From an uncultured Bilophila sp. (GTDB lineage Bacteria; Desulfobacterota; Desulfovibrionia; Desulfovibrionales; Desulfovibrionaceae): 43,267 nucleotides of DNA. Shown here one piece after another: positions 33,310-41,404 of the stretch; position 1 is the stretch's first letter, and every line of letters starts with the position of its first letter. Under the pieces are notes generated by a model. It was not told the origin of the DNA, made no database searches, and worked only from the letters and a program-made list of their open reading frames with translations. A program made the translations under genes and the position numbers. The stretch lies in assembly GCA_902373525.1 (NCBI GenBank), contig CABKMN010000016.1, forward strand, positions 1 through 43,267, read 5' to 3'.

Positions 33310-34512
33310 CTAGCCCCCCGCTTTCAGGTTGTCCAAAAAGTCCGCCCATTCTTGCATCATCTTCCGCCGCTCCGGCAGGTATTCGGCCCGGTTGTAGGCG
33401 TCCCGGATGGCGTTCCTTTCGGCATGGGCAAGTTGCGCCTCGATCCAGTCCCGATTGTAGCCTTGCTCGTTGAGTAGCGTTGATGCAGTGGTGCGGAACC
33501 CGTGTACGGTCATCTGTTCCTTGCCGTAGCCCATGCGCCGCAGGGCGTTGAGCAAGCCCATATCGGATATGCAGCGGCTTGCGGACAGGGTTCCGGGGAA
33601 GACAAAGACACTTGTCCCGGAGTAGTCCCGCATGGATTGGAGCAGCCTCACCACTTGCCGGGCCAGCGGAACGACGTGCGGACGCCGCATCTTCATGCGT
33701 CCGGCAGGGATAACCCATTCCCCGGCATCAAGGTTCACCTCTTCCCACGTCATGCCCCGCAACTCTCCGGAACGGACAAATACATACGGAAGCACCCGTA
33801 AGGCATGGCAGATGGAGGGTTCCCCCTGATAGGCATCAATAGCCCGCAAAAGGTATCCCAATTCAATAGGGGAAGTGATGGCGGCGTAGTGCGCTGTCTG
33901 GACGTGGGCCAAAGCCTCCACCAGACCCGCCGCCGCATCGTGCTTCACTATCCCGGCAATGCGGGCAAAGCGTGTCACCTGCCCGCAAAGTTGCGCCAAC
34001 CGATGAGCCGTCTCAATGGCCCCACGCGCTTCCGCTTTCTGGACTGCCGCCATGTAGTCGGCGGTTTCAAGGCTGGAGATAGACCGCCCGCCGATGTAAG
34101 GGAAAAGCTGGTTCTCCAGCCGGGAAAGGATTTTCTTCTGGTGGCCTTCCGTCCATGCCGTGCGCTTCTTGCTGAACCAGTCGCGGGCCACGGCCTCAAA
34201 GGTATTCGCCAGGTCCGTAGCCTCAGCAGCAGCGGCGACCTTGGCTTCCTTCTTGTGGGCGGAAGGGTCTATGCCTTGGGCAAGCAATACCCGCGCTTCG
34301 TCCCGTAGCTTTCTGGCGTCGGCAAGGGAGATGTCCGGGTACTTGCCGAGGGCAAGCGTCTTCTGTTTGCCGTCGAAACGGTAGAAGAGTCTCCAGAGCT
34401 TTCCCCCGGCAGGTGAGACATGGATGTACAGCCCGCCACCATCGGAGAACTTTTGAACCTTGCCGGTAGGCTTCAACGCTTTGAGCTTGGTATCCGTGAG
34501 TTTCATAGCCAT
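33310..34512 (-). CDS. int: P4-family tyrosine integrase
   Basis: 400 residues. N-terminal arm-binding domain (LTDTKLKALKPTGKVQKFSDGGGLYI, DUF4102 type), core-binding domain (about 105-205), then the catalytic domain with Arg247 (VRSGELRG), H-x-x-R at 337-340 (HGFR), His363 (LAHAE) and Tyr378 (AEYLPE), all present. Full length. The start at 34512 was preferred to the ATG at 34506; the ribosome-binding site is weak. Copies of an arm-like 12-mer surround the start, so integrase may repress its own promoter. It lies next to tRNA-Leu(GAG), matching the P4 habit of integrating into a tRNA-Leu gene. Confidence 0.95.
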   Translation of the reverse strand: MAMKLTDTKLKALKPTGKVQKFSDGGGLYIHVSPAGGKLWRLFYRFDGKQKTLALGKYPDISLADARKLRDEARVLLAQGIDPSAHKKEAKVAAAAEATDLANTFEAVARDWFSKKRTAWTEGHQKKILSRLENQLFPYIGGRSISSLETADYMAAVQKAEARGAIETAHRLAQLCGQVTRFARIAGIVKHDAAAGLVEALAHVQTAHYAAITSPIELGYLLRAIDAYQGEPSICHALRVLPYVFVRSGELRGMTWEEVNLDAGEWVIPAGRMKMRRPHVVPLARQVVRLLQSMRDYSGTSVFVFPGTLSASRCISDMGLLNALRRMGYGKEQMTVHGFRTTASTLLNEQGYNRDWIEAQLAHAERNAIRDAYNRAEYLPERRKMMQEWADFLDNLKAGG

Positions 34513-34577
34513 TGCTGGTATCCGTTTTTGCAGCTTTTGCTGGTATGGAAAGGTACCAGCGAAAATACCAGCAAAAA
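34512..34577. repeat. Arm-type repeats at the integrase end
   Basis: ATACCAGCAAAA at 34565-34576, its complement at 34535-34546, a shorter complement TTGCTGGTAT at 34512-34521, and GTACCAGC at 34553-34560. The 18-bp block 34560-34577 is identical to 25326-25343. Confidence 0.75.
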
Positions 34578-34633
34578 GGGCGGATGTACACGGACTCCAG
34601 TGAACGCCTATGAACATGCAAACAGAATAAAAG

Positions 34634-34672
34634 TAAAGCCCGTCAAGGCCTTATGAACCTTAACGGGCTTTA
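34634..34672 (-). terminator. Terminator of tRNA-Leu
   Basis: Fifteen-bp stem (TAAAGCCCGTTAAGG with its complement, one mismatch) around a 9-nt loop, with ACTTTTATT following on the minus strand, 13 bp after the tRNA 3' end. Confidence 0.85.
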
Positions 34673-34685
34673 CCGAACTTCGATG

Positions 34686-34770
34686 TGGTGCCGAGGGCGG
34701 GACTCGAACCCGCACAGGAATTCCCACTACCACCTCAAGATAGCGTGTCTACCAATTCCACCACCTCGGC
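34686..34770 (-). tRNA. tRNA-Leu(GAG)
   Basis: 85-nt tRNA on the minus strand with encoded CCA. Acceptor GCCGAGG/CCTCGGC, anticodon stem CTATC/GGTAG with loop TTGAGGT (anticodon GAG), long variable arm, and T arm GCGGG-TTCGAGT-CCCGC. It remains intact next to the P4-type element, as expected when the element restores the 3' end on insertion. Confidence 0.97.
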
Positions 34771-34779
34771 GCGAAAAGA

Positions 34780-34808
34780 GGTATATGCAAAACCGAAGCG
34801 GCTTGCAA
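34780..34808 (-). promoter_or_regulatory. Promoter of tRNA-Leu
   Basis: TTGCAA (34803-34808), 17 bp, TATACC (34780-34785); transcription would start about 3-5 nt before the tRNA. Confidence 0.6.
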
Positions 34809-34827
34809 GCGTTTTTTTACGTTTCGG

Positions 34828-34843
34828 CGGAAAAATTTTTCCG
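34828..34843. promoter_or_regulatory. Perfect 16-bp AT-centred palindrome
   Basis: CGGAAAAATTTTTCCG between the tRNA-Leu promoter and the LysR gene. It could be an operator or a nucleoid-protein site. Confidence 0.35.
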
Positions 34844-35023
34844 TGGAATGGTTTGATGCGAGTATTTCTTGTTATTTTCCCTAAATAGAGAAACCCCCAG
34901 ATGGACGGAGAGGACGCATGGGGGCGAGCCTTCGCCGCCTGCGGAGGTGGGGGCTTGCCTTGCCGGGCGGTTGCGTGCCAATGCAGGGGAGCGCAATCTG
35001 AACCGGCGGGGAGGTCGGGCGGC

Positions 35024-35953
35024 ATGAACGTTTCTTTTGAGTATTACAAGGTGTTTTACCATGTCGCGAGGTTGGGCGGCATCACACCGGCGGCCCGTAC
35101 GTTGTTTCTTTCCCAGCCGGCGGTGAGCAAGTCCGTCCGGCAACTGGAGAAGACGCTCGGCTGCGAACTGTTTTTCCGCACCCACAAGGGGATGGCCCTG
35201 ACGCCGGAGGGCGAGGTGCTGTACCGGCATGTGGCGCAGGCGTGCGAGCAGATTGCCCTTGGGGAGAAGAAACTACAGGCCATGCTCGACCTCGACGGGG
35301 GGAGCATCCATATCGGCTCCTCCGACATGATCATGTACGCCTATCTGCTGCCGTATCTGGAACGCTTTCACAAGGCGTACCCCAAGGTCCACATCAGCAC
35401 GATCACGGCGGCGACGCACGGAACGCTGGAAGCCCTGCGCGCCCAGAAAATCGATCTGGGCGTCGTGTTCTCGCCCGTGGAAGAGGACGACGATCTGGAA
35501 CTGATCCCGGTGTGCCCCATTCACGACATGTTCATCGCGGGCAAGCCTTTCCTGCACCTGAAGGATGTCGTGCTCCCGCTGGCCGAGATCGCCCGCCTGC
35601 CCATCATCTGCCCGGAGAAGGATACCAGCACCCGGCAGTATCTGGACGCCTTTTTCCGCGCGCACGGCGTCGTGCTCGATCCCGAATTCGAACTGGCGAC
35701 CACCGTGCTGATCGTTCCCTTTGTGGAACGCGGCCTCGGCGTGGGCATTACGGTACGGCGTTTTGCTGAAGCGAGCCTCCGCGAGGGGACGGTCTTCGAG
35801 ATTACGCCCGAACATCCCATCCCGGAACGAGCCATCGCCGTCGTCACCAGAAGGAAAGCTCCGCTTTCGCATGCCGGACGGGCCCTCATCCGCTGCCTGA
35901 CCGGACAGGAACGGCTCGGACCCGTCGAGTGGCGTTCTCCGGTGGACGGCTGA
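35024..35953 (+). CDS. LysR family transcriptional regulator
   Basis: 309 residues. N-terminal winged helix-turn-helix (YYKVFYHVARLGGITPAARTLFLSQPAVSKSVRQLEKTLGCELFFR within about 6-53), followed by the periplasmic-binding-like effector domain. GGGGAGG lies 8 nt before the ATG at 35024; the open frame continues upstream but is not protein-like. The EamA transporter gene follows in the same direction after 191 bp and is the likely target; the effector is unknown. Confidence 0.92.
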   Translation: MNVSFEYYKVFYHVARLGGITPAARTLFLSQPAVSKSVRQLEKTLGCELFFRTHKGMALTPEGEVLYRHVAQACEQIALGEKKLQAMLDLDGGSIHIGSSDMIMYAYLLPYLERFHKAYPKVHISTITAATHGTLEALRAQKIDLGVVFSPVEEDDDLELIPVCPIHDMFIAGKPFLHLKDVVLPLAEIARLPIICPEKDTSTRQYLDAFFRAHGVVLDPEFELATTVLIVPFVERGLGVGITVRRFAEASLREGTVFEITPEHPIPERAIAVVTRRKAPLSHAGRALIRCLTGQERLGPVEWRSPVDG

Positions 35954-36144
35954 AGCCGCCTCCGGGAACCGGACCCGAAGGACTCCCGCCCTTGACCGCA
36001 TGTCATCCTTAAGATCAGGTTATGATTCCCATGAGTATATTTCATTTTACGCATGGATAAGGATGGCGTACCAACGAGGAACCGGCGATCCGGGTACGGG
36101 AAACGTTCCGGTTCCGGAAGTCATGGCGCACAAGGGAGCCTGTC

Positions 36145-37119
36145 ATGAAGAGGGGTTATCTGTTTATCGCACTGGCGACGCTGTTTTTCAGCACGATGGA
36201 GATCGCGCTCAAGGAGGTGGCCGGGCAGTTCAATCCCGTACAGCTCAACCTCACGCGGTTTCTCATCGGCGGGCTTGTCCTCGTCCCGTTCGCCCGGCGG
36301 ATGCTGCACAAACGCCACGAACGCCTGAACGCCGTCAGCCTCCTGAAACTCGCGGCGCTCGGCTTTCTGGGCATCGTCGTCAGCATGACGCTGTATCAGC
36401 TTGCCGTGGAGCATACCAACGCGTCGGTCGTCGCCGTGCTGTTCAGTTGCAACCCCGTGTTCGTCCTGATGTTCGCAGGTCTTATCCTGCACACCGCCAT
36501 CCGTCGCCAGCATACCATTGCGTTGGTGCTGGAATGCCTCGGCATCCTCGTATTGATCAACCCGCTGAATACGTCCATCGGCACGGCGGGGATCGCATTC
36601 ACCCTGCTGTCCACGGCGACGTTCGCCCTCTACGCCGTGCTCGGCACTCGGCTGTGCGCCCGGTTTTCCGGCGTGGTCGTGACCTGCGGGAGCTTCCTGT
36701 TCGCCAGTCTGGAAATGGCGGGCATGGTGGCGCTCAGCCGTCTGGAGCCGGTAGCCGGGTTCCTCGGAACGCTGGGGCTGGACCTTTTCGTCCATATTCC
36801 TCTGTTTTCGGGGTACACTCCGTTCAGCGCCCTGATGATGCTGTACATCTGCGTCGGCGTGACCGGGGCTGGATTCGCCTTCTACTTCATGGCGATGGAG
36901 GCCACGTCCCCGATCACGGCCTCGCTGGTCTTTTTCTTCAAGCCCGCACTGGCGCCCGTTTTTGCGCTGATCTTCCTGCGGGAGCCCATCCCCTTCAATA
37001 TGGTGATCGGCATCCTGTTCATCCTCGTGGGCTCGCTCGTCTCCCTCATCCCCACGTTGTCCTCGTTCCCCGCTCTGCTCCTCGGCAGGGCCTGGGGCTG
37101 GAAGCACAGCCGCGCCTGA
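36145..37119 (+). CDS. EamA/DMT family transporter
   Basis: 324 residues with ten predicted membrane spans in two EamA repeats (first about 5-130, second about 150-300, with SPITASLVFFFKPALAPVFALIFLREP near the end). DMT-family exporters expel amino acids or other metabolites. GGGAG lies 6 nt before the ATG. It is downstream of a LysR gene and ends at a bidirectional terminator. Confidence 0.9.
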   Translation: MKRGYLFIALATLFFSTMEIALKEVAGQFNPVQLNLTRFLIGGLVLVPFARRMLHKRHERLNAVSLLKLAALGFLGIVVSMTLYQLAVEHTNASVVAVLFSCNPVFVLMFAGLILHTAIRRQHTIALVLECLGILVLINPLNTSIGTAGIAFTLLSTATFALYAVLGTRLCARFSGVVVTCGSFLFASLEMAGMVALSRLEPVAGFLGTLGLDLFVHIPLFSGYTPFSALMMLYICVGVTGAGFAFYFMAMEATSPITASLVFFFKPALAPVFALIFLREPIPFNMVIGILFILVGSLVSLIPTLSSFPALLLGRAWGWKHSRA

Positions 37120-37208
37120 GCGGCATCCTCCTCTCCCCGGAGGATGGAAGACGGTGTCCGGCGCATGACTTCCCTGCGCCCCTCCCAAGGACGCCGCCTT
37201 CCGGCCAC

Positions 37209-37239
37209 AAAAAAAGCCCGGATAAACCGGGCTTTTTTT
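37209..37239. terminator. Bidirectional intrinsic terminator
   Basis: A7-GCCCGG-ATAAA-CCGGGC-T7, serving both the plus-strand EamA gene and the minus-strand TRAP operon. Confidence 0.95.
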
Positions 37240-37252
37240 GTCGGGGAATCGC

Positions 37253-38269
37253 CTAGAGCCAGGGCTGCTTGCCGCAGGCCTTCAGGTATTCGTTGATGGC
37301 GGGCTTGCCGCCGACGAAGTCGGCCATTTCGGTCCACACCTTTTCCAGCGCGACCGTCTTCCACTGTTCTTCGTTTTCCAGTTGGGAAACCTTGAGGCCG
37401 CCGGCGACGAGTTCGCGCTTGGCGGCTTCGGCCTGTTCGATCTGGAACAGGAGCACCTTTTCCTGCGCGTACTTGCCGGCGTCGATCAGAATCTTCTGGA
37501 GTTCGGGCGACAGCTTTTCAAAGACGCGTTCGCTGACGACCAGCGGCTGGAGGTAGTAGGTATAATGGATTTCGGTCAGATACCGCTGGTTGGCTTCGTT
37601 GAACTTCATGGCGCGGAAGCCGATGTAGCCGTAGCACTGGCCGTCCACGTCGCCGGACTGGAGGGCGTTGAAGGTCTTGGCCCACGGGATGAGGGAGGGG
37701 ATGGCGCCGAAGGCCTTGTAGGTGGCGACCATGACCGCGCTCTGAGGCACGCGGAAGCGCAGGCCCTTCATGTCTTCCAGCTTGGTGATCGGGTGCTTGT
37801 CGTTGGACATGAAGCGGAAGCCCGAATAGGTCCAGGTCAGGACGCGGAACCCGGCCTTGGTGGCGTACGTGTTCAGCAGTTCGGCGGGAGCGCCGTTGGT
37901 GCCGGACACGACCTCGTTCAGGTTGTCGAACAGATAGGGCAGCGTCAGGATGCCGAGCTTCTTTTCGAGGGGCACGATGTTGGCGATGCCGCCGAGGGCC
38001 ATGTCGAGGGTGCCCTTCTGGACCTTGCGGAAGCGTTCGCTTTCGTCGTCGCCCGGCGTGCTGCCGTAGATGCAGACGATCTGGACGGCGCCGTTGGTCT
38101 TTTCTTCGACATACTGCTTGAACGCGTTGCCGACGACGCCCATTTCGGAGCTTTCGGGGTCGCCCATGGCGATTTTCAGCGTCGTGGTCGGGACCGCCGC
38201 GGACGCGGGAGCCGAGGCCCACAGGCAGAGGGCCGCCAGGAGCACGGGGACAAGTTGCTTGCAGCTCAT
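37253..38269 (-). CDS. TRAP solute-binding protein DctP, second copy of the operon
   Basis: 338 residues with signal peptide (cleavage near SASA/AVPTT region). DctP motifs: GLRFRVPQS with the substrate-binding Arg (about 167-175), YGYIGFRAMKF, and a C-terminal EYLKACGKQPWL. It is the fourth and last gene of a dctP-dctQ-dctM-dctP operon and is clearly paralogous to the first gene (40397-41404): the two share GDPExSEMGVVGNAFK, GTNGAPAELLN, VDGQCYGYIGF and many more blocks. The pocket-region changes between them (TTLKIAM/AV, FMSNDKHPITKLED versus YISNSKRPITKMAD) suggest two related ligands for one permease. Confidence 0.92.
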   Translation of the reverse strand: MSCKQLVPVLLAALCLWASAPASAAVPTTTLKIAMGDPESSEMGVVGNAFKQYVEEKTNGAVQIVCIYGSTPGDDESERFRKVQKGTLDMALGGIANIVPLEKKLGILTLPYLFDNLNEVVSGTNGAPAELLNTYATKAGFRVLTWTYSGFRFMSNDKHPITKLEDMKGLRFRVPQSAVMVATYKAFGAIPSLIPWAKTFNALQSGDVDGQCYGYIGFRAMKFNEANQRYLTEIHYTYYLQPLVVSERVFEKLSPELQKILIDAGKYAQEKVLLFQIEQAEAAKRELVAGGLKVSQLENEEQWKTVALEKVWTEMADFVGGKPAINEYLKACGKQPWL

Positions 38270-38310
38270 GATGTTCTCTTCTTTTAGGAGGATTGCGTGT
38301 TGTGAAGCAA

Positions 38311-38336
38311 GGCGGCGGAGCGTGCGCCCCGCCGCC
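38311..38336 (-). other. Hairpin between dctM and the second dctP
   Basis: Perfect 7-bp GC stem GGCGGCG/CGCCGCC with a 12-nt loop in the 73-bp gap. No T-run; likely an RNA processing or stabilising element. Confidence 0.55.
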
Positions 38337-38342
38337 CGGCGG

Positions 38343-39650
38343 TTATTCTAGCCCGGTGCCCATGAGGTTGGGCAGGAAGAGGACGATGTCCGGGAAGATG
38401 ACCAGAATGGCGATGACGGCGATGTTGATCGCCACGAGCGGCAGCGCCTTGAGGGATATTTCTTCAAGAGAAATATTGGCGATGCCGGAGGCGATGAACA
38501 TGTTCTCGCCGAGCGGCGGCGTGGAGAACCCGATGCCGCAGCAGCAGATGAGGATGATGCCGAAGTGGATCGGATCGACGCCGTACGCCGTCATGATGGG
38601 CAGCAGCACCGGCGTGACCAGCATGATGATGGCGAGGGTTTCCATGAACATGCCGAGGAACAGCAGCAGCAGGACCACGAAGACCCACACCAGATGCACG
38701 TTGTTGGTGAAGGACAGAATCCAGTTGGCGATTTCCACGGGGATGCGGTAGGAGGTCAGCAGGTAGCCGAAGGCCGTCGCCGTGAACACGAGGACCAGCA
38801 CGCGGCCCGTCAGCCAGGACGTGGTCTTCAACGAGGCCATGAAGGTCTTCATCGTCAGTTCCCTGTGGATGAAGATGCCCACGAGGATCGTGTAGAAGAT
38901 GGCCACGACGGCGGCTTCGGTCGGCGTGAACAGACCGGCGTAGATGCCGCCCAGAATGATGACGGGCGCGAGGATGGACCAGAAGCCGTCACGCAGGGAG
39001 TGGACGAAGGACTTGAAGGACCAGTCGAGGCCGTCGGTTTTGAGGTTCCGGCACAGGAAGAAGTGCATGATGCTCAGGCCCACGGCGATGAGGATGCCGG
39101 GGATGACGCCGGCCATGAACATCTTGGAGATGCTCTGCTGGCCCGACACGCCGTAGATGACCATCGGGATGCTGGGCGGGATGATGATGCCGATGCCGCC
39201 GGCGGTGGCGGTGGCGGCGGAGGCGTAACCGATGTTGTAGCCGCGCTTGGCCATGGCCGGGATCATGAGCATGCCCACGGCGGCCGTCGTGGCGGGACCG
39301 GAGCCGGAAATGGCCCCGAAGAACACGCAGGACAGCGTCGTGGAGATGGCGAGCCCGCCGGGAGTGGGGCCGACGATGTTTTCGGCGACATGGACGAGCC
39401 GTCTGGACACGCCTGCCGCCTCCATAAGTGACCCCGCCAGTACGAATGCGGGCAATGCCATGAGCGGGAAGGCCGTCAGCGAAGCGAAGGCGCGTTCGAT
39501 CATCAGGCTGAGGTCAATGTCCAGCACAATGAAACAGGCCATGGTCGCCACGCCGAGGGCGACCATGATCGGGCTGCCGATGAGCAGCAGCACGAAGAAG
39601 ATGCCGAACAGCAGAAGACCGATGTTCGCGGGGGAAAGTGCTTCCATCAT
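38343..39650 (-). CDS. dctM: TRAP permease large subunit DctM
   Basis: 435 residues with about 12-13 spans, length normal. DctM signatures: GAISGSGPATTAAVGMLM, GGIGIIIPPSIPMVIYG, GLFTPTEAAVVAIFY and GFSTPPLGENMFIASGIA. It translocates the solute with Na+. The start overlaps the dctQ stop as ATGA (39647-39650). Encoded between dctQ and the second dctP. Confidence 0.93.
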   Translation of the reverse strand: MMEALSPANIGLLLFGIFFVLLLIGSPIMVALGVATMACFIVLDIDLSLMIERAFASLTAFPLMALPAFVLAGSLMEAAGVSRRLVHVAENIVGPTPGGLAISTTLSCVFFGAISGSGPATTAAVGMLMIPAMAKRGYNIGYASAATATAGGIGIIIPPSIPMVIYGVSGQQSISKMFMAGVIPGILIAVGLSIMHFFLCRNLKTDGLDWSFKSFVHSLRDGFWSILAPVIILGGIYAGLFTPTEAAVVAIFYTILVGIFIHRELTMKTFMASLKTTSWLTGRVLVLVFTATAFGYLLTSYRIPVEIANWILSFTNNVHLVWVFVVLLLLFLGMFMETLAIIMLVTPVLLPIMTAYGVDPIHFGIILICCCGIGFSTPPLGENMFIASGIANISLEEISLKALPLVAINIAVIAILVIFPDIVLFLPNLMGTGLE

Positions 39651-40192
39651 TCCTTGTCTCCTTCAGCCGTGAGCGTCTTCTGGCTTTCTTTGATGGCTTC
39701 CTGGTCCGGGTCGAGAATTTCTTCTTTCAGGATGAACTTGATGACGTTCACCTGCACGATGCGGATGGCCATCAACAGGAAGCTGAGGGGGAAGACAAGG
39801 TAGACCATGCCGAGGTCCCAGTCGAGCGCCGGGGTCGCATAGGGGAATTCCACGAGGTCGAGAACGGCGACGTAGCCTTCCCACGCCATGATGAGCGAGA
39901 AGCAGAACCAGATCACGTCCCCGACGAACAGGAACAGGTCGCCCACCCATTTGGGCGCCTTGGAAAATTGCAGGGTCACGCGGTTCAGGGCGCACAGGCG
40001 GGTCGCGTAGCAGGCGCCGAACAGAATGAACCAGATAAAGGCGAAACGGGCGATTTCTTCCGTCCACGGAAGGGACATGTTGATCTGCCGCAGCACGATC
40101 TGAAGAAAGATGATGATGACGAAAAAGACCAGCAGGAACTGGCACAGATAACTTTCGAAATGGTCCAGCAGGGCCAAGACTACTTTTTTCAC
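39647..40192 (-). CDS. dctQ: TRAP permease small subunit DctQ
   Basis: 181 residues with four spans. The DctQ motif LPWTEEIARFAFIWFILFGACYA lies near 41-63. The C-terminus is charged (DPDQEAIKESQKT). It pairs with DctM, whose start codon overlaps its stop. A hairpin-rich 204-bp gap separates it from the upstream dctP. Confidence 0.92.
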   Translation of the reverse strand: MKKVVLALLDHFESYLCQFLLVFFVIIIFLQIVLRQINMSLPWTEEIARFAFIWFILFGACYATRLCALNRVTLQFSKAPKWVGDLFLFVGDVIWFCFSLIMAWEGYVAVLDLVEFPYATPALDWDLGMVYLVFPLSFLLMAIRIVQVNVIKFILKEEILDPDQEAIKESQKTLTAEGDKE

Positions 40193-40224
40193 GTTTCTTA
40201 TTCCTCCTCCCGAAGACCAGTGAA

Positions 40225-40370
40225 ACCGCGGGGCGCCTTTCCGGAACGGATTACGGCTTCCGTAAAGGCTCGACGCCCCGCGGTGGACGGCGCAGACACA
40301 GGCGTTATGCGGGTCCGGCGCGCCTTGACGCGCGGACGTTTCGCATGTCCGACGCCGGGTCCGCCCCCGC
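40225..40370 (-). other. Hairpin array between dctP and dctQ
   Basis: A perfect 11-bp stem ACCGCGGGGCG/CGCCCCGCGGT (40225-40284) encloses CCTTT.CGGAA/TTCCG.AAAGG. Two further stems follow, CGGAC/GTCCG (about 40334-40352) and CCGGGTC/GACCCGG (about 40354-40377). No T-run. It probably slows transcription or protects the 3' end of dctP mRNA, raising binding protein over permease. Confidence 0.65.
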
Positions 40371-40396
40371 AGACCCGGCGCTGTCCGTGCGACGAG

Positions 40397-41404
40397 TTAC
40401 TTCCAGGCGGGCTTGCCGCAGGCCTTCAGGTAGTCGTTGATGGCTTCCTTGCCGCCGACGAAATCGGCCATTTCGGGCCATACCTTGTCGAGAGCGGCCT
40501 GCTTCCACTGGTCTTCGTCTTCCAGCTGGGAAACGACGAGGCCGCCGGCGACGAGTTCCTTCTTGGCGGCTTCGGCCTGTTCCATCTGGAACTTCAGAAC
40601 GGCGTCCTGAGCGTACTTGCCGGCGTCAACCATGAGCTGCTTCATTTCGGGGGTCATCTTGCGGTACACGCGTTCGCTGATGACCAGCGGCTGGAGCTGG
40701 TAGGTGTAGTGGACTTCGGTGAGGTATTTCTGGTTGGCTTCGTTGAACTTCATGGCCTTGAAGCCGATGTAGCCGTAGCACTGGCCGTCTACGACGCCCT
40801 GCTGGAGCGCGGTGAAGGTTTCGGCCCAGGAGATGGGGGTCGGGCTGCCGCCGAAGGCCTTGTACGCGGCGATGAGCACGGCGCTCTGAGGCACGCGGAA
40901 CTTCAGGCCCTGGATGTCGGCCATCTTGGTGATCGGGCGCTTGGAGTTGGAGATGTAGCGGAAGTCGGTGTAGGTCCAGGTCAGGATGCGGAATCCGGCC
41001 TTGGTGGCGTAGGAGTTCAGCAGCTCGGCGGGGGCGCCGTTGGTGCCGGTCACGACTTCGTCAAGGTTGGCGAAGAGGTAGGGCAGGGTCAGCAGGCCCA
41101 GACGCTTTTCGAAAGGAACGAGGTTGGCGATGCCGCCCATGGCCAGAGGCAGGGTGCCCTTCTGCACGTTGCGGAAGCATTCGCTTTCGTCGCCCAGAGC
41201 GCCGCCGTAGAAGCACTGCACTTCCACTTTGCCGCCGGATTTTTCTTCCACGTACTTCTTGAAGGCATTACCGACGACGCCCATTTCGGAGTCTTCGGGG
41301 TCCCCCACCGCGATTTTCAGCGTCGTTTCCGGGGCGGCGGATGCGGAAGCGGTCCACACGAACAGGGCCGCCAACAGCAGGGGCAAAATCTTCTTGCAGG
41401 TCAT
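40397..41404 (-). CDS. dctP: TRAP solute-binding protein DctP, first copy of the operon
   Basis: 335 residues with a Sec signal peptide (cleavage near SASA-APETT). Conserved Arg in GLKFRVPQS (about 164-172), VDGQCYGYIGFKAMKF, C-terminal DYLKACGKPAWK. First gene of the TRAP operon, with AGGAG 8 nt before the ATG. Paralogue of the DctP at the other end of the operon. The subfamily differs from the DctPs at 11445 and 21105. Confidence 0.93.
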   Translation of the reverse strand: MTCKKILPLLLAALFVWTASASAAPETTLKIAVGDPEDSEMGVVGNAFKKYVEEKSGGKVEVQCFYGGALGDESECFRNVQKGTLPLAMGGIANLVPFEKRLGLLTLPYLFANLDEVVTGTNGAPAELLNSYATKAGFRILTWTYTDFRYISNSKRPITKMADIQGLKFRVPQSAVLIAAYKAFGGSPTPISWAETFTALQQGVVDGQCYGYIGFKAMKFNEANQKYLTEVHYTYQLQPLVISERVYRKMTPEMKQLMVDAGKYAQDAVLKFQMEQAEAAKKELVAGGLVVSQLEDEDQWKQAALDKVWPEMADFVGGKEAINDYLKACGKPAWK

